A stretch of 18,823 nucleotides of DNA, taken from NCBI GenBank assembly GCA_947455285.1, contig CANGOK010000029.1, positions 1-18,823 on the forward strand. The letters are read 5' to 3'. Numbering within the stretch: the stretch's first letter is position 1; each line of letters starts with the position of its first letter. Below, piece after piece: positions 1-7,847 of this stretch. The notes beneath the pieces are model-generated. The model did not search any database. It had not been told where the DNA came from and saw only the letters and a list, made by a program, of their open reading frames with translations. The stretch is from Beijerinckiaceae bacterium. Its GTDB lineage: Bacteria > Pseudomonadota > Alphaproteobacteria > Rhizobiales > Beijerinckiaceae. The position numbers and the translations under genes were made by a program.

Positions 1-587
1 AAGACGCCCTCGCGACAGAAGCGACTCTTGGCGCAACGGGCACTGGCTCAACCGTCTATGTCTATCCCAATGTGCTGAACCGTGTGCTAGGCGCCAAGTT
101 CAAACTCGTCATGGGCTACGGCGGTTCCAACGAAGCCATGCTGGCCATGGAGCGCGGCGAAGTCGAGGGACATTCCACCAGCTGGGAAGCTTATAAGTCC
201 GCCCATCCCGACTGGATCAAGGATAAGAAGATCAATGTCGTCGTGCAGTATGGGCTGAACCGTCATCCGGATCTGCCTGATGTGCCGACCTGCGTTGAAA
301 TCGCCAAGACCGACGAGCAGAAGCAAATCCTTCGCGCCGTGGTCAACGCGACCGAGATCGGCAAGGCGATCCTTTCATCGCCGGGCATTCCAGCCGAACG
401 CGTCACCGCGCTGCGCAAAGCCTTCATGGATATGACAGGGGATGCCGAGTTCATCTCCGAGCTTGAGAAAATGCGTGTGGAGCTCACGCCCATGGCCGGC
501 GATAAGCTGCAGGAGCTCGTTCAGGAAGTCGGCAACCTGACGCCTGACCTCGTGCAGAAGATCAAGGTGGTTTACGGCGCCAATTGA
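1..587 (+). CDS. TctC/Bug-family tripartite tricarboxylate transporter substrate-binding protein (3' part)
   Basis: The reading frame is open from the left edge (first full codon at base 3), so the gene begins outside the window and only the C-terminal 194 residues are visible. They carry the Bug/TctC pattern: a GATGTGST stretch followed by a conserved Tyr-Pro, then LGAKFKLVMGYGG and an AMERGEVEG segment, which lines the ligand pocket in this family. Such periplasmic proteins deliver carboxylates or other small organic anions to a TctAB membrane pair. No TctA or TctB is visible here; they may lie upstream or elsewhere in the genome. The stop lies 54 bases before the DUF35 gene on the same strand, so it probably belongs to the same catabolic operon. 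The ligand cannot be read from the sequence. The family call is firm. Confidence 0.88.
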   Translation, partial: DALATEATLGATGTGSTVYVYPNVLNRVLGAKFKLVMGYGGSNEAMLAMERGEVEGHSTSWEAYKSAHPDWIKDKKINVVVQYGLNRHPDLPDVPTCVEIAKTDEQKQILRAVVNATEIGKAILSSPGIPAERVTALRKAFMDMTGDAEFISELEKMRVELTPMAGDKLQELVQEVGNLTPDLVQKIKVVYGAN

Positions 588-641
588 CGACGGCGGCGCT
601 GACAAGCGAAGTTGATAAAAACCAACTGGGAGGGGAAAGAC

Positions 642-1064
642 ATGAGCGTCGAAGCTGTCGAGCCGCGCTATGCGCTGGGGGGAACCATCAGCTTTGATGA
701 TGCGCGCAGGCACCGCCTCATGGGCGGAAAATGCGCGGGTTGCGGCGCGAAGGTTTTTCCCAAACCGAAGATCTGTTCCTCCTGCTGGTCCACTGAACAA
801 GAAGACGTCGCGCTCGCTACGCGCGGCAAGCTTTATTCCTTTTCCGTCGTGCATGCCGCCCGCAAGGGTTGGCCCTCGCCCTACGCCATCGCCTATGTCG
901 ACCTTGAGGATGGCGTGCGCATCTGCGCGCCGCTGGAGGGAGATGTCGCCAATCCGCCACCGCTTGATACGCCCGTGGAACTGATCGTCGGGACCTTGCG
1001 CACCGACGCCGATGGCGTGACGGTTCTCTCGCACAGATTCAAACCCGTCACGGAGGCGCGCTGA
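642..1064 (+). CDS. DUF35 Zn-ribbon/OB-fold acyl-CoA-associated protein
   Basis: This 140-residue protein has a rubredoxin-like Zn ribbon (C31-x2-C34 and C45-x2-C48, the second in a PKPKICSSC context) followed by an OB-fold, the standard layout of the DUF35/ACAC family. Members form complexes with thiolase-fold enzymes; known cases are BbsA with BbsB in benzylsuccinate breakdown and ChsH2 with Ltp2 in steroid side-chain breakdown. The start is the ATG at 642, preceded by a strong purine-rich ribosome site (GGGAGGGGAAAG). A longer frame opens 30 bases earlier at a TTG but has no such site. The stop overlaps the start of the downstream thiolase by one base (TGATG), which strongly implies a translationally coupled pair. 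All four zinc cysteines are present, so the protein looks intact. Confidence 0.9.
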   Translation: MSVEAVEPRYALGGTISFDDARRHRLMGGKCAGCGAKVFPKPKICSSCWSTEQEDVALATRGKLYSFSVVHAARKGWPSPYAIAYVDLEDGVRICAPLEGDVANPPPLDTPVELIVGTLRTDADGVTVLSHRFKPVTEAR

Positions 1065-2203
1065 TGCGTAAGGTCGCAGTCATCGGCGCCTCCATGGGGC
1101 GCATCGGCCGTTATCCCGAACTCATGTTCCAGGACCTTGGCTGGCCAGCCGTCAAAGGCGCCATCGACGATGCGGGCCTTGAGCGCAAACATATTCAGGC
1201 CGTCTATTGCGGCTCCGCCTATGGCGGGCGCCTCGCCGGCCAGAGGGCCTTGCGCCCCCTCGGCATGACAGGCATTCCCGTCATCAATTGCGAGAACGCC
1301 TGTTCGAGCGGCGCCACCGCTTTCCGCGAGGCCTACCACGCGATCGCCGAGGGCCGCTATGACCGCGTTCTAGTGCTTGGCATCGACAAGCTGACCATGC
1401 TCGGCGGCGGCGTGCTGCCGGGCCAGCCCGAAGACTGGGAAGTCGATGTGGGCCTCACCATGCCCGCGCTCTACGCCATGCGGGCGCGCCGCTACATGCA
1501 TGAATTCGGCCTGACCCGTGAGCAGCTCTCGCAGGTCTCGGTGAAGGCGCGGCGTCATGGCGCGCTGAATCCCTTTGCGCAATATCAGAAGCCAGTGACG
1601 CTCGAAGAGGTCATGGCGGCGCGCCCTGTCGCCGAACCCTTCGGCTTGCTGCATTGCTGCCCCACAGGCGACGGCGCGGCGGCGCTGGTGCTTTGCGCAG
1701 GCGAGCTCGCCGCGCAATCGACCACGAAGCCCGTATGGATCGCAGGCGCCGAACTCACCTCTGGCCGCTTTGTCACTGGCTATCGCGACATCACCACGGC
1801 GGAGATCACCGAGCGCGGCGCACGTGAGATCTACGAGGAGACCGGCGTCAGTCCGCAGGATGTGAATGTGGCGGAGGTGCATGACGCCTTCGCCATCGCT
1901 GAACTCATGTATTACGAAGCGCTCGGATTCTGCAAAAAGGGTGAGGCGTTTCAGCTGCTGGAAAGCGGGGCGACGTCAGTCGGCGGACACATCCCCGTCA
2001 ATATGAGCGGCGGCCTCTTGTCCAAAGGCCATCCCGTGGGTGCGACAGGCGCTGCGCAGCTTGTGGAGGTTGTCTGGCAGTTGCGCGGTCAGGCGGGCGC
2101 GCGTCAGGCGGTGGGCGCCAAGGTCGGCCTCACCCATTGCACCGGCGGCGGCATAGCGGGTCTCGACCACGGCGCTTGCTCCATCACAATTCTAAAGAGT
2201 TGA
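1064..2203 (+). CDS. SCP2/lipid-transfer-type thiolase family protein
   Basis: This 379-residue thiolase-fold enzyme probably cleaves or forms a 3-oxoacyl-CoA in the cytoplasm with its DUF35 partner. The putative nucleophile is C80 in an ENACSSG motif. H273 lies in an HDAF motif (the place of the NEAF loop of classical thiolases), H323 in GHPVGATG, and C359 in HCTGGG. All acid/base residues expected of a working thiolase are therefore present, unlike the retro-aldolase Ltp2, which I recall having tyrosines in the active site. Length is typical of the short SCP2-like subgroup without a sterol-carrier domain. A GGAGG at 1052-1056, inside the end of the DUF35 gene, serves as ribosome site, and the ATG overlaps the previous stop. 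The CoA-transferase gene follows after 8 bases. Substrate unknown. Confidence 0.9.
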   Translation: MRKVAVIGASMGRIGRYPELMFQDLGWPAVKGAIDDAGLERKHIQAVYCGSAYGGRLAGQRALRPLGMTGIPVINCENACSSGATAFREAYHAIAEGRYDRVLVLGIDKLTMLGGGVLPGQPEDWEVDVGLTMPALYAMRARRYMHEFGLTREQLSQVSVKARRHGALNPFAQYQKPVTLEEVMAARPVAEPFGLLHCCPTGDGAAALVLCAGELAAQSTTKPVWIAGAELTSGRFVTGYRDITTAEITERGAREIYEETGVSPQDVNVAEVHDAFAIAELMYYEALGFCKKGEAFQLLESGATSVGGHIPVNMSGGLLSKGHPVGATGAAQLVEVVWQLRGQAGARQAVGAKVGLTHCTGGGIAGLDHGACSITILKS

Positions 2204-2211
2204 GGCGCGGC

Positions 2212-3420
2212 ATGAGCGGCAATCCCAAAATGCTCGGCCATATTCGCGTGCTGGATCTTTCCCTGTTCCTGTCCGGCCCCTTCGGTTCGCAGATCCTTGC
2301 CGACATGGGAGCGGAGGTGATCAAGGTCGAGCCCGCAGGCGGCGACATGACCCGCCAATTGCCGCCAAATTTCATCGCGGGCGACAGCGCCTATTTCCAC
2401 AGCGTCAACCGCAACAAGAAAAGCATCGTCATTAATTACAAGACACCCGAAGGGCTCGCGCTGCTGAAGCGCCTCGCCTGCGAATGCGATGTGCTTCTCG
2501 AAAACCAGAAGCCCGGCGGCCTCGCCGAACATGGCGTTTCCTACGACACCATTTCGGCCGTGAACCCGCGCATCGTTTATTGCTCGATCAGCGGATTTGG
2601 ACAGGATGGACCGGAGAATCAAAGACCAGCGTATGACATGGTCATTCAGGCGGTTTCCGGCGGCATGAGCCTGACTGGAGAGCCCGATGGAAGCTCTGTG
2701 CGCGCGGGAATTCCCCTCGCGGATCTATCGGCAGGCATGTATGCGGCGACCGCCATTTGCGCTGCTTTGGAGTCGCGTCGTGAAACGGGACGCGGACGCT
2801 GTATCGACATATCCATGCTCGATTGCCAGATCGCCATGCTCACCTATCAGGCCTCCTATTATTTGGCGTCAGGCGTTGTCCCCGGTCGTCAGGGCAGGGG
2901 CCATGAGTCCATACCGAGCTACCGTTCCTTCACCGCACGCGACGGGCGCGATGTCGTGGTTTGCGCCAACACGGACCGCATGTGGAACTCGCTCTGTGAT
3001 GCGGCTGGGCTTCACGAACTTGGCGCGGAAGCTGATTTGCAAACGCGACGCGGCCGTTACTATCACCGAGACCGCATCATAGCGGCCTTCGACAAGGCTT
3101 TTCTTGAGAAGGATGCGGATGATTGGGTCAAAGCGCTGCTTGCCGCAGGCGTGCCAGTCGGCACTGTCAACACTGTCGGCGAAGCCCTGCAAAATCCGCA
3201 GGTGTCATGGCGCAACATGATCCTTGAGCTAACGGACGACGAAGGCCACCATCTTCGCGTCGCAGGCAATCCGATCAAGCTGCCTCACGACGGCGAGCGC
3301 GACCACACATTCCCGCCACGGCTGGCGCAGCATACGCGCGAAGTGTTGCAGCAAGTGCTCCATCTATCAAACGTAGAGATTGAAGCGCTGGAAAGCCGCA
3401 ACATACTCAAGGCGCTATAA
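2212..3420 (+). CDS. CaiB/BaiF (class III) CoA-transferase
   Basis: This 402-residue class III CoA-transferase moves CoA between carboxylic acids through an aspartyl-CoA thioester. The N-terminal pattern RVLDLSLFLSGPFGSQILADMGAEVIKVE (split here only by eye), a VNRNKKS segment near residue 66, the YDMVIQAVSGGMSLTG block (141-156) and the putative catalytic Asp171 in PLADLSAG are all family hallmarks. The ATG at 2212 is chosen because GAGG at 2202-2205 sits six bases upstream; the open frame extends further upstream but only inside the thiolase gene. Its position after thiolase and DUF35 genes suggests it activates the imported acid or carries CoA between substrate and product of the pathway. 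The BbsE/BbsF and BbsA/BbsB pairing of benzylsuccinate breakdown is a precedent for this gene set, not proof of the same substrate. Confidence 0.92.
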   Translation: MSGNPKMLGHIRVLDLSLFLSGPFGSQILADMGAEVIKVEPAGGDMTRQLPPNFIAGDSAYFHSVNRNKKSIVINYKTPEGLALLKRLACECDVLLENQKPGGLAEHGVSYDTISAVNPRIVYCSISGFGQDGPENQRPAYDMVIQAVSGGMSLTGEPDGSSVRAGIPLADLSAGMYAATAICAALESRRETGRGRCIDISMLDCQIAMLTYQASYYLASGVVPGRQGRGHESIPSYRSFTARDGRDVVVCANTDRMWNSLCDAAGLHELGAEADLQTRRGRYYHRDRIIAAFDKAFLEKDADDWVKALLAAGVPVGTVNTVGEALQNPQVSWRNMILELTDDEGHHLRVAGNPIKLPHDGERDHTFPPRLAQHTREVLQQVLHLSNVEIEALESRNILKAL

Positions 3421-3462
3421 CTAGACACCGAACAAACAAATGAGAAATAAAGGGAGAGGGAC

Positions 3463-4503
3463 ATGATCAGCAAGACGCTTCGCCTCGCTTCGGTCTGCAT
3501 CGCATGCATGGCCTGCGCAATGACCACCAGCATCGCCGCCGACCTTGTGAAGGTCGGTGTGTTGAACACCTCTGGCGACATCGCCGTGCATGTCGCTAAT
3601 GAAAAGGGCTACTTCAAGCAGGAAGGCATCGACGTCGAACTCATCGTCTTCGACGCTTCCGCAAAGATGATCCCTTCATTGGGCGTTGGGGATCTTGATG
3701 TCGGGGGTGGCGCTACAGCCGTCAGCCTCTTCAACGCCATCGACCGCAAGGTGGGCGTGCGCATTGTGGCGGACAAGGGCCGCACGGAGCCTGGCTATAT
3801 CTACCAAAGCTTCATGATCCGCAAAGATCTCATCACGAGCGGAAGATTCAAATCGTGGTCGGACCTGAAGGGCCTGAAGTTCGCACAAGGCGGCGCCGGA
3901 GTCGGGCCGCTTTCGGTCCTCAATCAGGCAGCGATCAAGGGTGGCGTCAAATACGAAGACATCGAAAAGTCCTTCATGAGCTTCCCACAACAGGTGGCCG
4001 CATTGAAGAGCGGCGCCATAGATGGCTCGATCATGAACGAGCCTTATAAAACCCTCGTCGCGCGTGATGGGCTCGCGGTTGAATTCGCGCCCTCCGAAGA
4101 TGTGGTGAGCATGTATGAGCTTTCCCTGCTCTTCTTCGGAGACAAATTCCGTCAGGAGCGGGCGGATGTCGCGCGGCGCTTCATGCGCGCCTTCCTGAAA
4201 GCCAATCGGGATTATCTTGATGCGCTTGAAAAAGGCCGCTGGCGTCAGGATGGCGGCGCGGACGAAATCATCGACATCTTCTCGCGCAAATTAAACATCC
4301 CGCTTGATCTGGCGCGCAGCATCACGCCTCAGGCCACCGACCCCGACGGCAAGCCGGCGCTCGAAAGCATCGCTCGCGATCTCGCTTTCTTTCAGGATCA
4401 GGGCGAAGTCGCGAACAAGGCGCTGCGGGTGGAAGACTGCATCGATCTGTCTTTTGCAGAAGCAGCAGCGAAAGAATTGGGAGCCCATACGCGCAAGAAA
4501 TAA
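3463..4503 (+). CDS. ABC transporter substrate-binding protein, NMT1/SsuA (taurine-nitrate-riboflavin type) family
   Basis: This is a 346-residue periplasmic solute-binding protein. An N-terminal signal peptide (KTLRLAS, then a hydrophobic stretch) probably ends after TSIA, with cleavage near residue 25. The mature part starts with VKVGVLNTSGDIAVHVANEKGYFKQEGIDVEL, the signature of the NMT1/THI5/SsuA fold in which a GYF..EGI.V block follows the first strand. Further family features are a QQVAALKSGAIDG segment and a MNEP motif near residue 190. Relatives bind sulfonates, nitrate, pyrimidine precursors or aromatic acids. A strong ribosome site (GGGAGAGGG) lies in the 42-base gap after the CoA-transferase gene. 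No ABC permease or ATPase gene is in the window. Its role is probably uptake of the compound degraded by the operon. Confidence 0.88.
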   Translation: MISKTLRLASVCIACMACAMTTSIAADLVKVGVLNTSGDIAVHVANEKGYFKQEGIDVELIVFDASAKMIPSLGVGDLDVGGGATAVSLFNAIDRKVGVRIVADKGRTEPGYIYQSFMIRKDLITSGRFKSWSDLKGLKFAQGGAGVGPLSVLNQAAIKGGVKYEDIEKSFMSFPQQVAALKSGAIDGSIMNEPYKTLVARDGLAVEFAPSEDVVSMYELSLLFFGDKFRQERADVARRFMRAFLKANRDYLDALEKGRWRQDGGADEIIDIFSRKLNIPLDLARSITPQATDPDGKPALESIARDLAFFQDQGEVANKALRVEDCIDLSFAEAAAKELGAHTRKK

Positions 4504-4518
4504 TCGCCGGTGATCTGA

Positions 4519-5430
4519 ATGAACATCAATTGCGAAATTCTGGACATCCGCATCTTTCTGGCGATCATAGACTTCGGCGGCTTCCAGAGAGCCGCCGAAG
4601 TCCTCAGTCTATCCCAGCCCACTCTGACGCGTCGCGTCCAGATGCTTGAAACAAGCCTTGGCGCGAAACTTTTTAATAGATCGACCCGCCAAGTCTCAGT
4701 TACGCGTGCTGGCCGTGATGTTGAAGTTCATTTTCGGCGAATTGCGCGCGAATTTGAAAATTGCCTGGTCAGCCTGACTGATTTCGGGGTGAAGCCCTCG
4801 GGGGTCCTCACAATCGCCTGTTTGGAGACTCTGGCTGCCGCTTTCCTGCCAAGCGTTCTGCGCGTTTTTCAAGAGAAATATCCTGACATTCGTTTCCGCA
4901 TCCGCGATGCGACCGCTCAAAAAGGGCTAGACTTTGTCGCAAATGGCGAGGCGGAGTTTGGCGTCAGCTCCCTTGGCTTCTCAAGACAGGAACTTGTCTT
5001 CACGCCGTTTTTCGATGAGCAATTCGCACTCGCCTGTCGGGCTGATCACCCCATCGCCGCAAAGAAACGGATCCGCTGGCAAGATATTCAAGATCTGCCT
5101 TTGATCGTCAGCGTGCGCAGCAACAGTCGGATACTGATTGATCAAGCGTTAGCGAAATCGGGGTTGAACCTCAATTGGTCCTATCAAATCTCGCATCTGT
5201 CGGCATCCTTCGGCTTGATCGAAGAAGGACTCGGCATGGCCGTCATGCCAATTCTCAGCCGACCGCTTATCGATCACCCGATCATTCGGATCATCCCCCT
5301 TGAAGACCCTGTCGTGAAGAGGACTATCGGTTTCATTGAAGCCAAAAACCGGCAATTGTCTCGCACAGCCGAAGAGTTAAAGGAGACGATCCGCAATTAC
5401 GCTAATCAAATTGCGGTGCGGAACCTCTAG
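4519..5430 (+). CDS. LysR-family transcriptional regulator
   Basis: This 303-residue regulator has a winged helix-turn-helix at residues about 8-65 (FLAIIDFGGFQRAAEVLSLS then QPTLTRRVQMLE and LGAKLFNRSTR), followed by a linker helix and an effector-binding domain from about residue 93, containing LTIACLETLAA and a GLIEEGLGMAVMP motif near the end of the second half. It is transcribed in the same direction as the catabolic genes and starts 15 bases after the substrate-binding protein gene. It is therefore probably the last gene of the operon, rather than the usual divergent arrangement. It most likely controls the genes before it in response to a pathway intermediate; the effector and target operator cannot be deduced because the operon promoter is outside the window. 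Confidence 0.92.
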   Translation: MNINCEILDIRIFLAIIDFGGFQRAAEVLSLSQPTLTRRVQMLETSLGAKLFNRSTRQVSVTRAGRDVEVHFRRIAREFENCLVSLTDFGVKPSGVLTIACLETLAAAFLPSVLRVFQEKYPDIRFRIRDATAQKGLDFVANGEAEFGVSSLGFSRQELVFTPFFDEQFALACRADHPIAAKKRIRWQDIQDLPLIVSVRSNSRILIDQALAKSGLNLNWSYQISHLSASFGLIEEGLGMAVMPILSRPLIDHPIIRIIPLEDPVVKRTIGFIEAKNRQLSRTAEELKETIRNYANQIAVRNL

Positions 5431-5448
5431 AATAGAAGGCGTTCAAAA

Positions 5449-5847
5449 TCAAAACGCACGACCAACGGCATATCCAGCCAAGGCCGTTATTCCCGTCAGC
5501 AATGCCCCCCAGGTCATGTCGACGAGCGTTAGCGCCAATGGCCACACTTTTAGCGTCGCCTGATTGGTGAGATCATAGACGCCATAGCCAACGAGGCCGA
5601 ACGCAAGACCGTAAAGAGCAGCGATGCGCCAGCTTTCCGCAGCCAATCCCGGCTGCACGGCGAAAAATGACACGCCGAAGGCATAGAGTAGATAAAAGAT
5701 AATGGCTGGGCCAGGCCGGAATCCGTCCATCGCCAGACCTTCCATCGCTGGCCGATAGAAGGTGTCGCCCATTCGGCTAAGCCATACAAAGTCGACGCCA
5801 ACAAAAACGATGAGTGTGGCGGCGTAGATCGCAAGCATCTTCATCAT
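5449..5847 (-). CDS. DUF2177 family inner-membrane protein
   Basis: This 132-residue integral membrane protein has about four hydrophobic segments (near residues 5-22, 48-66, 76-92 and 104-127). Conserved-looking polar blocks are DFVWL near residue 19, GVYDLTNQATLKVW at 89-102 and DMTWG at 110-114, which match the DUF2177 family. The ATG at 5847 overlaps the stop of the upstream methyltransferase gene by one base (TGATG on the minus strand); the frame is open 90 bases further upstream, but that part lies inside the methyltransferase gene. Its biochemical function is not established. Its constant company with cyclopropane-synthase-like enzymes, DUF1365 and FAD oxidases suggests a role in lipid modification or membrane stress. 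It is the last gene of the operon; the LysR gene converges on it with an 18-base gap. Confidence 0.85.
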   Translation of the reverse strand: MMKMLAIYAATLIVFVGVDFVWLSRMGDTFYRPAMEGLAMDGFRPGPAIIFYLLYAFGVSFFAVQPGLAAESWRIAALYGLAFGLVGYGVYDLTNQATLKVWPLALTLVDMTWGALLTGITALAGYAVGRAF

Positions 5848-7058
5848 CACGCTCCCGGTTTCCTGAGGAGATAAAAACCAACGTCCGTGGCGCCTTCCAT
5901 GAACCCCGCCTGGCAATAGCAGAGGTAATAGACCCACAGACGCCTAAACTTTTCATCGAAGCCCTGCGCTTCAATCTGCGGCCAGCGCGCTTCGAAACGC
6001 ACACGCCAATCGGCGAGTGTTCGGGCGTAGGACATTCCGAATGTTTCGCTCTTGGCGAGGATCAGGCCCGCGCTCGAGGCTTGCTCCGCAATCGCTGATT
6101 TTGTCGGAAGAAAGCCGCCGGGAAAGATATGTCGCTGAATGAAGTCAGGCGCCTCACGATAGGTTTCATACCGTGATTCATCGATGGTGATCGCCTGTAT
6201 CAACGCGCTGCCGCCGGGCTTCAACACCTCAGCGATCTTTCCAAAATACTGCGGCCAGTAGGCCTCTCCGACAGCCTCGATCATTTCAATGGAGACCACC
6301 CGGTCAAACTGCCCGGCGACATCCCGATAATCCTGAAGTCGCAGTTCGACTGGCGCGCCCGCACAGCGCGTCTGTGCAAAGGCGAGCTGAGCTGGCGATA
6401 GGGTGAGACCAGTGACCGAACCTGCCCCACACCCTGCCAAATGATTGGCGAGCGCGCCCCAGCCACAGCCAATCTCAAGAATATCTTCATCGCCACGCAA
6501 ATCCATGAGAGCAGCGATATGTTTCAGCCGATTGAGCTGCGCATCCTCCAGGGTCTCAGCGCCCGGTTCATAGAGCGCCGAAGAATAAAGCATCGTTTCA
6601 TCAAGCCACTCGGCGAAGAAGTCATTGCCAAGATCATAATGGCTGATGATGTTGCGGCGGCTACCGCGTCGGCTATTGCCACGCAGACGGTGACGCAGGC
6701 GATTGAAAAGCCGGTGCGCGAAATTCCCATAAAGCCCGTCAAGAACAGAGGTGTTCAACGCGCCAAAACGCAAAAGCGCGACAAGATCAGGCGTCGTCCA
6801 TTCACCCGCGATATAGCCCTCAGCAAAACCAATATCGCCTTGCAGGATCATGCGGCGTAGCGCGCGCCAATCCCTCACGACAAGGCTTGCGTCCGGTCCC
6901 GGCCCGCCTTGCGCCTCTAGCGTCTCACCAGACGGAAGACTCATGCTTAGAGAACCGTGGGCCACCTTGTCGAGAAGTGGCTGCAGGGCGAGAGCGAACG
7001 GATGCACGAAGAAAGCGCGCTTGTTTACTTCAGACCGGGCGAGGCTGATGGACTTCAT
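5847..7058 (-). CDS. Cyclopropane-fatty-acid-synthase-like SAM-dependent methyltransferase
   Basis: This 403-residue enzyme of the CFA synthase family probably transfers a methyl or methylene group from SAM to the double bond of membrane phospholipid acyl chains. Visible motifs are YDLGNDFF (141-148), the SAM loop EIGCGWG (195-201), an EMIEAVGE block (258-265), IFPGG (311-315) and a C-terminal VYYLCYCQAGF segment. Aligned by eye with E. coli Cfa, bicarbonate ligands Glu239 and Tyr317 are kept (E261, Y378), but Cys139 and His266 are replaced by S160 and Q288. That pattern occurs in Cfa-like proteins that sit beside an FAD amine oxidase and DUF1365, and it leaves open that the product is a methyl-branched or furan-type acid rather than a cyclopropane. 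The start lies 9 bases after the DUF1365 stop. Annotation as plain cfa would be too specific. Confidence 0.92.
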   Translation of the reverse strand: MKSISLARSEVNKRAFFVHPFALALQPLLDKVAHGSLSMSLPSGETLEAQGGPGPDASLVVRDWRALRRMILQGDIGFAEGYIAGEWTTPDLVALLRFGALNTSVLDGLYGNFAHRLFNRLRHRLRGNSRRGSRRNIISHYDLGNDFFAEWLDETMLYSSALYEPGAETLEDAQLNRLKHIAALMDLRGDEDILEIGCGWGALANHLAGCGAGSVTGLTLSPAQLAFAQTRCAGAPVELRLQDYRDVAGQFDRVVSIEMIEAVGEAYWPQYFGKIAEVLKPGGSALIQAITIDESRYETYREAPDFIQRHIFPGGFLPTKSAIAEQASSAGLILAKSETFGMSYARTLADWRVRFEARWPQIEAQGFDEKFRRLWVYYLCYCQAGFMEGATDVGFYLLRKPGA

Positions 7059-7067
7059 TTTAAAGGC

Positions 7068-7847
7068 TCATGTCTCTGCGCGAACAAATGTGATCGGATT
7101 TTGCGGGGGGGACGGTCGATTGCGCAAGCCAATACCCTTCCGCCACAGTTTCACCGCCTCCCAATGGATCGCCCCGAGCACTCTCATGGGCAGGGCGGGC
7201 GTAGTGAAAAAGAGACGGATCAAGGCGGCGTCATTCAAAGTGCGTCGGCGCGCGTAATAGCGAGCGGTCAACATCGAGCCCTGCTCATCGCTGACATCGA
7301 TCACGAGGCGCAAAAGCTTATCTGGCGCCACAAAGCGAAAGGCGTAGGCCAAATCCATGTCCATGAACGGCGAGACATAAAAACCCTTGGCGCAGGATTG
7401 GCTCTTCTCGACGCCGTCGCCGTTCTTCACGGGGATCAGATAGGAGTGGCGTTCACCGAATGTATTGTCGACTTCCCAAATCATCGCCGCAAGCGCGTCA
7501 TCCGCGTCGAAACAATAATAGACGCTGAGCGGATTGAAGGCGAAGCCGAGCATGCGGGGCATGGTCAGCAGCAAGATTCGTCCACCCGGCAGATCAATGC
7601 CCGCCTTGCGCAAGGCGTCGTCCACTTGAACTCGCAGCGGGCGATTCGAACCGTCGCCACGGTCGCGGTTGTAAAACGAAAACAGATTGAATCGGTCAAT
7701 GGAAAAGAAACGCAGGCTACGCGCGCTCTCCTCCAATCGATCCAGATCCAGCAGCACGGAGAAAATGCGGTAGGCGAAGCGATGCTCGCGCGGACGGCGG
7801 CGAAAATGAGTCACTACGCCGCTGTAGAGCGCGCCCGCAGCGGTCAT
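7068..7847 (-). CDS. DUF1365 domain-containing protein
   Basis: This 259-residue DUF1365 protein is recognised by LYSGVVTHFRRRPREHRF near the N-terminus, GFAFNPLSVYYCFD (101-114), EVDNTFGERHSY (125-136) and KGFYVSPFMDM (154-164). Function is not biochemically settled. Across proteobacteria and actinobacteria it is a fixed neighbour of an FAD-dependent amine-oxidase-like protein and a cyclopropane-synthase-like methyltransferase, and the same three occur here in that order. The start overlaps the stop of the FAD protein by four bases (ATGA, 7844-7847), so the two are translationally coupled. I infer a part in modifying unsaturated acyl chains; no catalytic residues can be named with confidence. 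Confidence 0.92.
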   Translation of the reverse strand: MTAAGALYSGVVTHFRRRPREHRFAYRIFSVLLDLDRLEESARSLRFFSIDRFNLFSFYNRDRGDGSNRPLRVQVDDALRKAGIDLPGGRILLLTMPRMLGFAFNPLSVYYCFDADDALAAMIWEVDNTFGERHSYLIPVKNGDGVEKSQSCAKGFYVSPFMDMDLAYAFRFVAPDKLLRLVIDVSDEQGSMLTARYYARRRTLNDAALIRLFFTTPALPMRVLGAIHWEAVKLWRKGIGLRNRPSPPQNPITFVRAET

